Source: Amblyornis subalaris (taxonomy: Eukaryota > Chordata > Aves > Passeriformes > Ptilonorhynchidae). Taken from it: 64,000 nucleotides of DNA. The stretch covers positions 1,984,001-2,048,000 of the forward strand of contig JACAXG010000054.1 of the NCBI GenBank assembly GCA_018881555.1. The letters run 5' to 3'. Both the position numbers and the translations under genes were made by a program. This document shows positions 26,101 to 39,700 of this stretch, piece by piece. Position 1 is the stretch's first letter, and every line of letters begins with the position of its first letter. The notes under the pieces are model-generated. The model had not been told where the DNA came from, ran no database searches, and saw only the letters and a list, made by a program, of their open reading frames with translations.

Positions 26101-29100
26101 GCGTGAAAAACATGAGCTACTCACGTTTGCCTGAGATCCATGGCATATAGTCAGGTGGCTAGTTTAGGTGGAAGTCTAATTCACATTCTGCTGCATTTCG
26201 CTGCTGTTATTAAAGTTACGGTTGCTCAGGAAGCAATTAGTCCTTCTTGTTGCAATGTGAATGCTGCAAGTAGTGGAAGGCAAAACACAATGCTTGATCA
26301 GTCAGTCCTTCCTCGATTCTTGTCACAGATTCTCCTACACTGACTTTGTACCTTGAACACGAAGGCAGGAGCAATGCCTTCCAGTTGTGTATTCTCTCCT
26401 TTCAGGAAATGAAGATAGGATCAGCTTGAGACACTGAGGATCAGAAACCTGTCAGCCAATTCCATAGTGTTTATAAATAATTTTCAGATAATGGATACTG
26501 TGGAATTCAGATTATTGTTGGTTCTTTAATCTGATTTGAAATTGATAAATCTAACACAGTTTCACAATCCAAGTCATACTTCCCATAGATTTAGAAACTG
26601 GATTTGTACATAAACTAAGCTTAAACCAAGTTTGACCCTGTATTGGCAGCTCAACCCACATTTAAATAAAAACTGCATGGAGTAGTAAGTAAGTTTTTAT
26701 GCCAAAGTAATAAAAACTATAACGAGACACATACATACACACATCCCTGTCACAACATATATACATTGTGTCCTAGGCATACTTTTAATCTATATCTAAC
26801 TTTTTCAGTAGTGACAAAGCGCCTTTCAGTCATTACTAGAACCATTAATTTAAGTATCAGCATTGTCTGGATGTACTGTTCCCTTACAGTGCCTAGGATG
26901 TCCACACAACCACTGATTTAGGAGACAATATCACTTGCTTCCAAGTTTATGAGGCAATAAACAGCTCCCGCATATTGATGAATGCGGAGGTGTTTGCTCA
27001 GCACATTTGCAGGGGACGTTTATTACCCAAGTGCTGTGCTTTAAAAGCAAATGAAATTGTAACTATTCTCACTTTCTTCTGTTGGGGGGAAGGGAGAAAA
27101 ATACTGTTGTTTTTAATTTGTTCCTCCACTTTCCCTCCTCCTGTGACTCATTAAAATGACTGACACAGCCACGGACGTTTTCCTCATCTGTGCGGTTGAC
27201 GACTACAGTCATTTTTTCTTTGGTGGCTTTACATGAGACTGCTTTAGAACAGGGTGCAATTGTCAGAATACCAGAGAGACATGACTAAGATTATTCCTTC
27301 GTGCTTTATTACCCTATTATCCCCTTCCAGAGGATTAAGTTAGCTCATCAGCATAGCCGCTTAGAGTTACTAACTCTACAATAATATTCATTGCTCTGCC
27401 TATACAATAAAAGAATGAAATAATTTTTAATCTGCAGTATTGGATCATACGAATGTAGGGGATTAAAAGATGAGCCTTTGGCTTGTACACCTGGCAAAAC
27501 ACTGCTTGGAATCTAAAGTCCTTTGAAGTATATGATACTGGGAAGGAAAAGAGAGTGGAGGAAAGAGATGAGATTGCAAAGCTGCATGCCAACTGAGTTG
27601 CTATGAGGATGCCAGATAGAGAGAGCAACCCGTGAAAAATGTATTAAATTATCAAAATCACAAAAGTGATTTATAGCTGCTGTAATTTTTCCTTTGCTTT
27701 TTGTTCCCATACAAAGAATGTCAGGGACAAGATTTACTTACAAGAAAAAAAAATGTTTCTAGCTGTTATTAAAATATATACAAAACGTATTTTAATTATT
27801 TTATTTATCTAGGTTGGGAATGAAAACAGAATGACAATTTAAAGAAGAATTGGAATACAAAATGTAAGAAGTAAACAAATATTTTCCAAAATTCTTGAGA
27901 TGAATGAAACATTTAATCTTCTGGCTTGTATGAAAAGTCTTTAATCTAACAGCAGCCTATTTGTTGTTTTAAGAAAATGATGTTTGAAATTTCTAGCAGA
28001 GTGGATGATTCCTTTCTTACCCTTACAATATGAGATTAGGGAAAAAATATTAACTTGAAATATTTTATAATGCTCATTAACTTGCTTCATTGTTTGTCTC
28101 ATTATATTCTTTTCTAATTTAAGACCCAGATATGCAAACTTACATTCATTTATATAAACCTGTTCATCTGAGTAATGCCATTAAAATCAATGGGACATAT
28201 TCATAGGACAAGCCAGTCCTTAGCAATGTTATGCCAGTAGGCTGTAAAAGGTAGTTCTTTTCCTTCATGTTTGAGAAATTCCTTCAGTCCATTTAGAGAT
28301 GTAAAAATTATAATATTAAAAACTAATCCTTATATTTAATAGTGGAAAAACTTTAATTGGTTGTACTTAACTAGCTATTAATACTTTACACTATTAGAAA
28401 GGAATTTTCTAGCAGACTTGCTTTAATCCATATACTTGGACTTTTCCATTTATAGTCCGTTTCTTTCTAATACACTTTCTGATCCTTTCAGTTGTCCTGA
28501 ATTTTCATTTTGCCTTGATTTTTGTCCTTCATTCTTATTTGGCAGAGTGAATTTTTTACGGGCAATTGAAGGGAGCTTATGGGGATAACAGGTTACGCTG
28601 CCATCCATTCAGCCTTCATGTCCTGTGCTTATTCATTGCAAGCAGCCAGGCTCTGGTTTGCTCTTACTGTCCTTTGCCTTCCTCTTGCTGTGGGCTAAAG
28701 GAAGTTAGTCCATGTAAGTAAGCTGGGCAACCGCAGCGTCCGTTTCATTTACAAGTCAGTTGGCAAGATTTAGTTTGCATTGTTATCTTGGTAATATTAG
28801 GTTGCCATAGATTATGAATCATGGGAATTAGAAGGAACAAACCTTCTGGCAGGTTCTGACAATGTCACTGACTGCTGCTTGGGGAATTTATTTGGGGCAG
28901 GATAGGGGTGGCCATTTAAAACCACATATTTAGATGCTACCTTAACTTACCCGAACTCACTGCAAAAAGTGTATTCCAGAAAGTCAAGAAACTGAAATTA
29001 AGGTTTTTCCATGCTTATAATTTTAAATAATGGATGTGTGGAATTTTGAAATTGGAATTACTTTTAAAAAGTCATGGCAATAATGGATGGAGCCTGTGCT

Positions 29101-29670
29101 TCAGTCTGGGAACTGAAGTGAAAATGTGTGTCATCATAAAATGGTTGAAGTTAGATCTAGTTACCTCATGTGTGAAACAAAGTAATGGAAAAGAATGTTT
29201 ACTATATAGAGGTTTTTATGTATCCTGTTCTGTAACAATTGGACTATTGAGAATAAATATAGGAAGAAGGTTCAGTTGCTCAGTAAAATTTACTACGTAA
29301 TTTCCTCTACTGTTATTAATTTTATCTGAATGTCTCTACAGAAGTTCATAGTAGCCTTGACTAAGGTCCATGCATGACCCCGTTCTTTGGAGGTCTGGGT
29401 ATGACAACAATCTGCTAAGAAAGAAAGTAGGAAGAAATGGTGGCATAAATGAAAATGAGGCATCTCTCTGATTTAATGGACCTAAGGAACAAAAGTAAAT
29501 AGCATTATCTAATAGCGTGGGGCTACATTGTCTAATAAAGGACTTTTAAACTAAAAATATAAAATAATTCTCAATTCAGACAGTAAGAAAGAATCAAGCC
29601 TGACAGTACATACTGCTGATAAAGTATAATAAATATCAAAGACATAGAATTAAATTGGAGTATGTGATTT

Positions 29671-29684
29671 AAAAAAAAAAAAAA
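29671..29684. repeat. Poly(A) run, 14 bases
   Basis: Uninterrupted A run in AT-rich sequence. No retroposed body is recognisable upstream. Confidence 0.9.
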
Positions 29685-32600
29685 TTTAGAAAAGTTATTT
29701 CTTTTATTCCTTATTTAGGCTGTCACTGAGTAAGAAAACAGTATAATTTTGCTGTTCTATTTTTGGGGTTTTATCTTTTAGAGTTTTTCTATACAGGAAA
29801 GGTCAAGAAAAATTACTTTCTTTTTAAAAGATATTTTCGAAATATCTACTGCCTCCCATTTTTCTTTCTGGTCACCCTATTTGAATTTTTTTTGCAAAGC
29901 AATGGGAACAAAGTAAAGTTGCCTCCAGGAAGGATAACAAAAGCTTTTGACACCACATGGCTGAGAGAAAAGTCAACAAAGAGCAAATGGGGACAGCGAC
30001 TAGTCTTTGTTAGTAAGGACTGTTATCCACATCCAGTGGAGGAAAGTGGGCAATGACAATTATTTTGAAAAAGACATTTTGAGTGTTAGGGCAGGTGTCT
30101 CTGTCCCATAGAAAAACTAGGACATGGCAATGATTTTGAGAGAAGATCCATTTTTTTAATAGATATGATGTGCCAGCTTCTGCAGGAGGAAACTTCAGAA
30201 GTGTATACCAACAAATAAGACACTTTGCTTTCCATGTTTTCGCTGCTAAGGGTCTCAAATATGAACAATGCTTACTGTACTCAGTAAGCTTTAATTGCAT
30301 GGAAAGTGTAGAAAGCCTATAATACTTTGTGTGAAGATTATTAAGGGTTCCCCAAAAATCTCCTGTTGAATGACTAATTGCTAGCAGCAGACATATTTCT
30401 AATTAAGTATAACACAAATTATTCAGATACTCTTTCATTGTCTGAAAATTCATAAGTAAGCTCTGCCATTTGCATATGCTCTTGGACCCAAGGGACATGT
30501 TAGTGCTGGTAGTGAAAGGAAACCAAAAAGCACTTTCGTTAAAAAGAGAAAGGAATGATGCAATCAGGTCTGTTCTCTGATGCAGTCTTACTGAGCTATT
30601 GACAACACAGGCAATCCTGATCTCCAAACACAGAACAAACCTAGGTGATATTCACACTTGCAATGGCCAAGGTTGCCTGCCCAGTCTGTTTTGTGCCCCA
30701 GCACCTTTTCCTTTCTTTTGTTCCCTATTAAAGCCAAACAAGTGCCTCGTATTTCTACCTGTAGTTGGTGAACTTGGACTTTTAATCATTCCCTAACATG
30801 AAGCCTTTTGCCAGCGAAGGGAACTCCTCATCTTTCCAGCTGTTTCATTTGTAGAAAGGGCCCTAATCAAGCCTTCCCTTTAGCCAGATTTCGGGGTGTT
30901 TAGCACGCCTAGCTAGAGCTGCAATGGTCTGGAGATTACAGGCTTACTTGACAGCAGCCTCTAACACTTTCCAACACAGCAATATCGTATCCAGCTACAA
31001 TACCAGGTATGATTTAATTTCAAATCTCTTTTGTTCCTGCAGGGGTCCCATCAAGCAAAGCATACACTCAAAGTATAAATTCATAGAAAACACTGGCTCC
31101 CTACGTGGATAAGAGATACATGTTACAGGGGAAAAATAAAAAGGAATTATATCTGGCCTGCTGCTTCTGTGTGATTTTCATATTTATTAGCATAATCAGA
31201 TTTATCATTATTCTTATGTATCTCTTGAGAAGAACAGTTTCCAATTATTTAATTTTTTAGTAGTAAAGAAAAGCACATCTCTTAAGCACCAGGTGACAAG
31301 GACAAGAGAACCATGCTCTCTGTGTGAGAAGGACATTTAGATGAGCCGGTATCCGTGAAAAGCGTGTATATACTGGAGTACATTGGAGACCCTGAATGGA
31401 GGGCAGTCCTTTCCTTAAAGAACTAGTAGAGGGAAGCTTTGCATGCTGGATTTATTTACTCCCTCCTCCCCACAAGAAAAATACCACCATACACTTTCTG
31501 AAAACAGCTGCATTTTTGATGTGTTCTTAATCCCGTTTGTTATTTCCTGGGCAAAACTGAACTGTGCCTCACCCTCCAAAAAAACCCCAGTAGACATAGA
31601 CCTATAAAAACTATCTTGCTATAAAGGACTCCATAAAACAGTATGTTTTAATTGCTTCCTGGTTTCAGCAAACTGTTTTATATTCAAAGTTAACATTAGG
31701 TTGACACTTAACTTCCTTGGGCTTTTTTGTTATTTTAAAGCATAAATTATCAGAAGCTATTTATTTTAGCATTTGCCTTCATGAATGGAGGTATCATTTG
31801 TGTGACTGATTAAGCACTTAAAAAAGCAGTGCAACCCATCCCAGATTTTAATTAGTTGCACAAATTATCACTCAGCACCGTAAATTTAATGTCATCTCTT
31901 TTACAATAAAAGAAAAATACTGAGCAGGTAATAACACATTTGTATGGATTAACTGAGTATCCTGTGGGTAGGTTACTATTATACTCATTTGGGGTACAGG
32001 ACGATGGGATTGAAGGAGTTGCCTGGGGTGATGCACTCAACTGATGGTTTGGGTTCTGAAACCGGGAGACTGACGGTTCAGGAAATGAGGATGTTTGGCT
32101 TTGTGCAGAGATGACCAGAGCTACCCTGCCAACCCCCTACAGAATAGTTTAGGAACCACAAATATAATCAGCCAGGCAATTACTGCCTTTCTTGGAAAAA
32201 AATACATGAAGCATTCTCTGTTTGCATTGTACATGTCTAACAATGTTTTGGTGCTCAGCCAGGTAAGTCTTCCCTTAATAACCTGTCTTCTCACAGATGT
32301 TGAGCCTGTAATACGGCTACTAAAATGTATTTTAAAGGTTTATTAACTTCAAGACTCTTCAGAAATCTGTCTCACAACAAACTGATATCATTCTGGAAAG
32401 AAAGATACACAGTAGCTTCTGTAGTGAGAGAGACTCTGGCACTGTTTATCTCCCAAATGAGATATCAGCTCATGAGGTTAAAAATCAACCAAGTGAATTT
32501 TTACATTATAGACTCTCACAAGAATCAGATGAAAACTGGTGACGTGCAAGAGAACCGAAAGCACACCTGCTGCTTACAGTACAATCTAGTCATTAATAGC

Positions 32601-34461
32601 CTGCTCCCAGTTTAAAACACCTAGTTTTTCAAAAAAGCCATTCCACATTCTTCCTTGTGGAGGATAGGAATGCACAAAGCAAAGCACAATGTTACTTAAA
32701 GGTAAGTTAGTATCCTATGAGAAACAACAGAAATGAAACTGCATGATCCAAAGACTTAGCCTTCTTCCTGGAGCAGTGAAAACTTTATAAGCCACAGCAG
32801 AAGCAAGAGAGAACCTCTGCACTGATAATAATCTTCTTCTATAACAAGTGTTCTTCCAAGGTCGTGCATTTTAGGGAGTTGACAGGTGAAGTCTGACAAA
32901 TCTAGCTGCAGCAATTTAGGATGTTATTCCCAGTGTTGTCCGGATTCATCTCTCTGCCACGGGTTTCCACAGCACACAACGCAGGCGGCTGCCTCAGCCC
33001 GTCCCAGCATTGTTCCCGGAGGTCTGTGCTGCAGAGGCCAGCTGAGTATGGAGCTGGCTGAGGTGCAGCCAGGCCGGCTGCTGGGCTGCCCCTGGCACAG
33101 GAGTAGGATGGCCACGCTCTCCTTGGCTGCGTCTGCCTCAGCTTGCCTGTTGAATTCACTGGGGCGCGCTGCAATTCAGAGGCTTAACTGCAACCCCTGC
33201 AGATAAGAGCTCTCAGCTGCCAAATATTATGCAGGATCCCTGATGGGCTCCTCAGCCTATGTCAAATCCTGTGAGGTCATAGTTGCCATCAAGCTGCAAT
33301 CACGTATCTGAACTGCGGGCTACAATTGCACCTGGAGAGGAGCAGCACTGAGAGAACATGGCAGAAATCTATCTAGCATGCAATGCTATCTCTTAACAGC
33401 AGATGCCTGGAGCACAATATAAAAACACAGGTACTTTTAAAGCCAGAGGTTGCATCACAAACTTCTCGTGTAGAAACCTAGCTAATTGCTTTTGGAACTC
33501 ATATAAACTTCTGACTTCTACATGAGGAGATACAAATTACATTTCCTTAAAAAGCATCTCTTCTGGTTGCTTTCAACCAGCCATTTGCTAGTTCCAGCAG
33601 CAGCACCTATTTCTTGGATTGAAAAAAGCAGTAATTCGTTGTTCACTTCCCCGTGTATCTCACAGGTTCACAGATTTGGATTGTCAACAACTTTGGTCAT
33701 TGCTTCTCCAGACAGAACCATGCTAGTGTAGTTGTTTCTCGTCTGGAAGTAATTCCCTAACTTTGCTCTCTTTTGTCATTTTTCTCCATCTTTCTTTCTC
33801 TGCTGGTCAGGTGGTGGTAGCACACTGTCATCTTTGTGCCACAGGAGTCAGAGCGGTCTGTGATATTGGCACGTGAGTAATCTGGGATAAATATTCTAGT
33901 AAAGTAGGGATTCTGTTTTCATGTTCTTTCAGCAATTGTAAGATGAAAAATAGTACTTCTACAAGGAAAGCTGGCTATCTGATGCCAAAAGCCACAGCTT
34001 GAAAAATAAAAAACATTTAAAAATTGTAAAACCAGTGAAGGAGTTCTAGGTGATGACACCATGATTCCAGGTAAGGTCCAAGTCACATGGGATTTCGCTT
34101 GGCTTAACATTTTCAGTTTGTGCAGTTAAAACTAAAAGATTCAGCTCCTTACAGTAAACTACTGAAGCAAGGACAGTTGTTCAGTGTATTTCATTAGTTC
34201 AGGTAACAGATACTCTGGATTTTATATTTCATGTGTCTTCTTTTCTACATCCCCTGCCAAAAAAGGAGAAAGTACTTTTCGAGACTGGCAACACGTATTC
34301 CGGGAATGACTGTGCCTTCATCTTCACAGCCTCAAGACGAAACTGTAGCTGCTGGGGAATTTGTATCTAGTAAATCCTCTTTTCAGAAAAAGAAATGTAG
34401 ATCTGTTCAAACTGTGAATGGATTGCTAGAGAAAAAAAGTGCAAAACAATTTCATTACTGA

Positions 34462-34546
34462 GAATAAAAAAACCCAAACCAAAACAAAAAACCTCAACCA
34501 AACAACCAAAAAAGAAAAAACAAACCACAAAAACCCACGAAAAAAG
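34462..34546. repeat. A/C-rich low-complexity tract
   Basis: The run is made of AAACC and AAAAAC-type units with almost no T (AACCCAAACCAAAACAAAAA). Confidence 0.85.
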
Positions 34547-36399
34547 ACATTGTAAGGAACTTTTAGCCCTCAAAGAATTTTAGCCAGCTGCAATTACAGT
34601 TAATAAAGTCAAGTTACACTTCTTCAAGGCATTATTTTAGCACTGTTCATAGTAATTTTTGATCATACATTAGCCATGTCTTATTGCTAAGGTATTTTAG
34701 TGGGAATTCCTTGGCCATCACAGGTCAAAGCAAGTCCTTACTTGCCACTTTTTTAATGTTTCTAAATTAATAGATACGCACAATCTAGAAGACAGGGCTG
34801 ATTTGTCCTGAATATTCAAAATGAGTCACATCTTTTCTGTATTAGACAACAGTGTATTTGCTTTCAAATAAGAACTCAGCATTACCCACGAATTTGTATA
34901 GGTGTCTCCTCCATTATGTCAGAAACTGGAAAGAGCAGTGAATCTGCATTCTATATGATTTACGTATGGGAAAGAAATAAGGTTTGCTTAATTCCTACCT
35001 TTGCCAATGCTATGAAGAAATACAAGGTGGAAAGTCTCAACCTCCAGTTTTCTCAAACTTCCCCAAACATTTAAAAATTATACTTACAAAAGTCTATAAA
35101 ATAATTATGCAATAAATACTATTAACCATGGTACCAAACTGTATTATTGCCTTTAAATAGAATATTTATTCTTGTCCCCAGAAAACATATAATATTTTTC
35201 ATTGGAAGTGGGAGCAAACACCTAATGTATAAAATATTTCAGAGTTTGTTAGTTACTAAGGGAGAAATGTAATTAGCAATAATAATTCTTGAGATCACCT
35301 TATAGTCAGTCTTTCTCAAGTAAACTTGCAATCTATAATTTTCCTGGAGGAGACACTGAAATGTCTCAGATCTCAGCAGACTAAGTTTTGTATATAAAAA
35401 AGCTCCATAAAAGGTTGTCACAGAGCAAAGCATGGGCTCTGTTTAAAGAGTAATAGTTGTAGGAATAACTATAGTAATGTCCAGCTTTTGTGGTTTGCAG
35501 CAGAATAACTTTCCTGGAGATCATGTGCGAGAGTTCTCCTGCAGTCTCTGCCAGCAACAAACTAGACTTGAAGAGGGAGTGCATGAGGAATGTATTTTGA
35601 CCCAGATCCATCTTTACCCCTTGATCTCTGCGCTTGTGGGCACTTGTCTCCACGTGTAGTTGGCTTCCTGGACTGCTGACAGCCTATGCTGGAAGAATTC
35701 ACTATTTATACAATGCCGTCAGTTCTAAGAGGAAGAATTCTTTTTTACTGCAGGAAAAGCAACTTCATAGTGAATGAAAAAATAAAGTAAACCACGGTGG
35801 ACAATGGGCCATGTTATTCTACAAAGGCATAGAATAGTTAAAGCCTCTGCAGCCTTGCTAAATGTGGAGGAGGTGTCTTTTATCCTCTCTTGTCTGTAAG
35901 GTTTGTCCATCTAACCAAATCACAGCTACATTCAGGAACATATTCTAGAAATGCATTTTACACAGAACCATATCTAATAATTTTGCTTATAGATGGGGGC
36001 ACTTGTCAGAGTATTACAGGTTAAATTACATGTCTGTTACTCATCTTAGTTCAGCATTCTAAGGCATTAACACGTGGAGCAGGAAGGCAACATTGTCCTC
36101 CAGATGACATGCAAGACATTTAATAATGTGCAGTTATTAAAACATACATGTTTAATTGTACAGTATGGTCAAAGGCAACTATAGATGGAGCCTGAATTGG
36201 GGTACTATGATATACACCATTTATGGATGACTTTGTAAGCATTTTAAGGTGAATATGCCTCGATTTCCTTTCGAAAATTTTCCAGTAACTTTGCAATCAT
36301 ACAAAAAACATTGTTGCAATCACACATTGTGCCCGTTGCCCTTGTCCTGTCACTGGGCTCCACTGAAAAGAGCCTGGCCCCATCCTCTTGACACCCACT

Positions 36400-36449
36400 T
36401 GTAGCCTTGCATTTTGCAGTTCTTCAGATGTGCAGTGTTTTTAGTTCAG
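36400..36449 (+). repeat. Left terminal inverted repeat, 50 bp
   Basis: This is identical, base for base, to the reverse complement of 36736-36785. The identity stops sharply at 36449/36736: the next bases are C on the left and, read in complement, A on the right. Confidence 0.97.
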
Positions 36450-36735
36450 CGAAATAGTTTCTCACGCACTTTTGTGTAAACATGAATTGTTGACCTAACG
36501 GCAAAGATTGTTATGAATTCCTAACCTATGTGATAGACATTATTACTAACCAGTGGACAGCAGGAGGTAGTATCTCCATCCTCCAATCCACGGTGAATTT
36601 AGAAAACATATAAATAAAATGAGGGCAGAGGCCAGCTCCTCTCTTCCTCCTCACCTCGTCCTCCATTTTGGCCTCTGCCTGTTGGAGAACCCTGACAGCT
36701 GTGTCCGTGTGTTTATTCGAACCTGAGAACGACAT

Positions 36736-36785
36736 CTGAACTAAAAACACTGCACATCTGAAGAACTGCAAAATGCAAGGCTACA
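36736..36785 (-). repeat. Right terminal inverted repeat, 50 bp
   Basis: This is the partner arm of 36400-36449, without mismatch, and it ends in CTACA directly before the right copy of the CCCACT duplication. Confidence 0.97.
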
Positions 36786-39700
36786 CCCACTCCCAAGGTA
36801 TTTGTGTGCATTGATAAGATCCCCTCTCAGTTGTCTCCTCTGCAAGCTAAACAGGCCTAGCTCCCTCAGCCTTTCCTAAGAAGAGACACGTGCCAAACTC
36901 CTAATCATCTTTGTAGCCCTCCATTGGATGCTCTCCAGGAGTACTTTTTCTTTCTTGAACTGGGGAGGGAAGCACAGCACTGGACACAGCACTCCAGATG
37001 CGACCTCACCAGGGCTGAGTAGAAAGGCAGGATCACCTCCCTTGACCTGCTGGCGATACTCTTCCTGATGGACCCCAGGATACCATTGGCCTTCTTGGCC
37101 ACAAGGGCACTGCTGGCTCATGGACAGCTTGTTGTCCACCAGGACCCCCAGCTCCTTCTCTGCAGAGCTACTCTCCAGCAGGTCAGTCCCCAGCCTGTGC
37201 TGCTGCCTGGGCTTGTTCTTGCCCATGGGCAGAACCTTGCATTGGCCTTTGTTGAATTTCAGAACATTCCACTCCAGCCTGTCGAGACACTTGTGAATGG
37301 CCACAGAGCACTCTGGGGTATTGGCCACCCCTTGCAGTGAACTTGCAGAGGAGGCACTCTGTCCCTTCAGCCAAGTACTTGATGAGCATATTAAACTATA
37401 CTGGACGCTAGTCCACATCTGTGTAGGTAATATGTCTGTGTGCAAACAGTACAAGGGGAATTTTATCCCAAAGTGCCTCTTCTTTACTAGACTCTCCATT
37501 TTTGATCCCACATAAACGTCTCTGCCTCTTTTGGCCTCTGATTTTGGGCATTTTACTTGGAAGTACAGATTATCCAAGAATATGGACTACTTGAAGATTT
37601 TTTTCTGGAAGGAACAGAATTTTTAAAATACCAGTTACTGTGTGGAAGAAAATATGGGTAATTCACTCAATCCCCCTATCAGTGTGCTTGAAGCCAAGGA
37701 ATCCAATACTCAGCTCTCTTGGTCAGGTTGTAATTTCAGATACTGCTGGGCAGCTATCTGAATCTCTTTGCATGTTTACGTGGCCTATCCCCACATGCTG
37801 ACAGGTTCACACCTGTAAATCTGATTAGCAGACAATGTTTGACTTGATTAGTCAAGTGCAAAGCTCAGTGCAGTCAGACATTTGAAATTCAAGATTTCCT
37901 GGAGCTGTGTTAATAGGTTTGAGACCTGAGCAGTGTGTAAATGAAGCAACAGGAGCCGCACATTCTTACAGACAGTGTTTCATTTCTTCATGCTCAGGGG
38001 GTACTGAATCAGGAACTGTTTGGAACTGATGTGTCCCTCCCTTGCTAAATGCCTTAGGACAGACAGTGGTTGCCATCAGAGCTTTTCTGGAGCTTCTTCA
38101 AATGGAAAATGGCAAGTTTGTACAATACTAACCAGCAAATTCCAGTTTCCTACCGGTTACTGTCTGTACATTTGATGATCTCTCAATGTCTACAGGCTGC
38201 TTTCAGATTATTCCTTCACATGAGAAAGAAGGACTATATCCTCCCTCCAGCTTTTCACAAGGGTTATCCAATTAGCAGTCTCTGAGCTCAACCTCTTGTT
38301 TACTTATTGCTCTTCCATTCCTGTGAATGCAATTTCTCCTCAAATTTTCGTCAATGCAAAACTGTCTTTCTCTTCTGACACTGTCTCAGTGAAGCATTTG
38401 TGACACCACACATCATGGGTGCTCTGTGAAATCAGTTTCAGATTAACGATTAGCTATGTATGCTTAGAAAGGCACTTGTGTTTCCAAATGTCTCCTTGCA
38501 TATTAATAAGGTTTGTGAACCAAAATGATGAGTCGTTCTGCCACCATAAGGAGGCCAGAGAAGAAACACACATGACTATAGGTCCAGCCCACTCCTAGTT
38601 AGCTTGGCGAAAAAGTCGTGGAAATGTTGTCATCTACTATTTATACCTACCCTCTATGAACATGGTATTTTACTATCCAGTAACAAGACATGGATACTTG
38701 CCCCTTGATCCTGCAGATTCTGGAATATGAGAGAAATTCACACTGCACTGGAGTAATTGCAGTATTGCAAACTCTTAATTCTGACACAGTTTGTAAGCAG
38801 CTAAGTAAGATTTATTTTCATGGGATGCACCCTATAACATATTGCAATAAGTAGTCTCAGGAATAAGCTCTACTGTCTGGTACCACACCTGAATACCTCT
38901 ATTCAGACTCTCAGAATATGGTCCTAAATTAGGTCGAAACACAGTACAGGAATAACAGGACATTATGACAGGGCAAAGTAATGGTGGAAGGAAAAAATCA
39001 ATAAATACAAAAAAAGGCTGAAAATTGCTTTGAGGTGAGTAGAGTTATTCCCAAAGAAAGACTATTTGCATTGATTTAATTTCTGACATGCTTTGTTTTC
39101 AAGATTTGTAATGAACTGTACTATTACTGTTTGTTCTGAAGCATTGTCAGAACAAAGTCATGAATAAGCAAGAATGGAAATGAAAAATTTTACTGTCTGC
39201 ATGCCATCTGTGAAGGGCAGGAATCACCTACAGGCACTAAAATATGAGCTGCATAAACAAGGCGGGCAGGAGGTTGGAGTAGAACTTAGATCACAGAGCA
39301 GCAACTGAGGTGAGAATGGGGGATTTCCTGGAGAATGACAGACGCAATGCTTTAAAAATCATTGACCTTGCACTAAACAGCACAGGAAAAAGTCAGTGCT
39401 CCAGAGATTTAACATGGGACAAACCCAAGAGGACCAACATCAAACAGATTTCTCTCTCATGTACACATTATTTCCTTATCCATTTCTCCCTAGCCATATC
39501 AGCTGTATCCTTTCTCAAGTATCATAAGTCTACTCTCCCCTTACCCCAGACAGCAGTTCTTTCTCTCTCCCCATCCCCAAAACTCAGAGGCCTCTGAAAC
39601 CTGCAGGGTAACATTTATATATAAACCAACATTTTCTTTAATATGAGAGGACTGCTTACCAATGAAAATTTGTAATTTTGGAGAAGACATTAAAAAAAAG

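Larger units (their letters stand above)
17936..36309. other. Intergenic, no recognisable gene
   Basis: An 18-kb stretch of AT-rich DNA with simple repeats only (20729, 20891, 22971, 29671, 34462). A locally GC- and CpG-richer patch lies at about 32930-33180. Open frames are all near or below 100 codons and overlap on both strands, as expected by chance. Confidence 0.7.
36400..36785. mobile_element. 386-bp element with perfect 50-bp terminal inverted repeats and LTR-like interior, inserted in CR1
   Basis: The first 50 bases (36400-36449, starting TGTAGCCTTGCATTTTGCAG) are the exact reverse complement of the last 50 (36736-36785, ending AAATGCAAGGCTACA). The six bases CCCACT occur immediately outside both ends (36394-36399 and 36786-36791), a target-site duplication. 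Removing the element and one CCCACT restores a continuous CR1. The interior has a TATA-like TATAAATA (36609-36616) overlapping AATAAA (36613-36618), a pyrimidine-rich stretch, and a GTGTTTATTCGAACCTGAGA segment (36708-36727) followed by ACGACA, similar to the U5 end of avian endogenous retroviral LTRs. The TG...CA ends and 6-bp duplication fit an ERVK-type solo LTR. The 50-bp inverted repeats do not, and would fit a MITE or foldback element. There is no coding capacity. Confidence 0.8.
36310..37415 (-). mobile_element. CR1 LINE fragment (3' part of ORF2 and 3' end), interrupted by an insertion
   Basis: The minus strand encodes the end of CR1 ORF2: [16 protein letters not shown] in one frame and [20 protein letters not shown] through [17 protein letters not shown] in another, so at least one frameshift is present. 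The CR1 3' part continues to about 36310 (on the plus strand it reads CCTTGTCCTGTCACTGGGC near 36345). The continuity of the CR1 is broken between 36399 and 36786 by a younger inserted element. On the plus strand the CR1 reads ...CTCTTGACACCCACT, then the insert, then CCCAAGGTATTTGTG once the duplicated six bases are removed. The outer borders are approximate. Confidence 0.9.

Noticed and set aside
36876..37577. 233-codon minus-strand open frame as a host gene
   Set aside because: Its translation is CR1 ORF2 ([14 protein letters not shown]) with a frameshift, so it is a dead LINE fragment, not a cellular gene.
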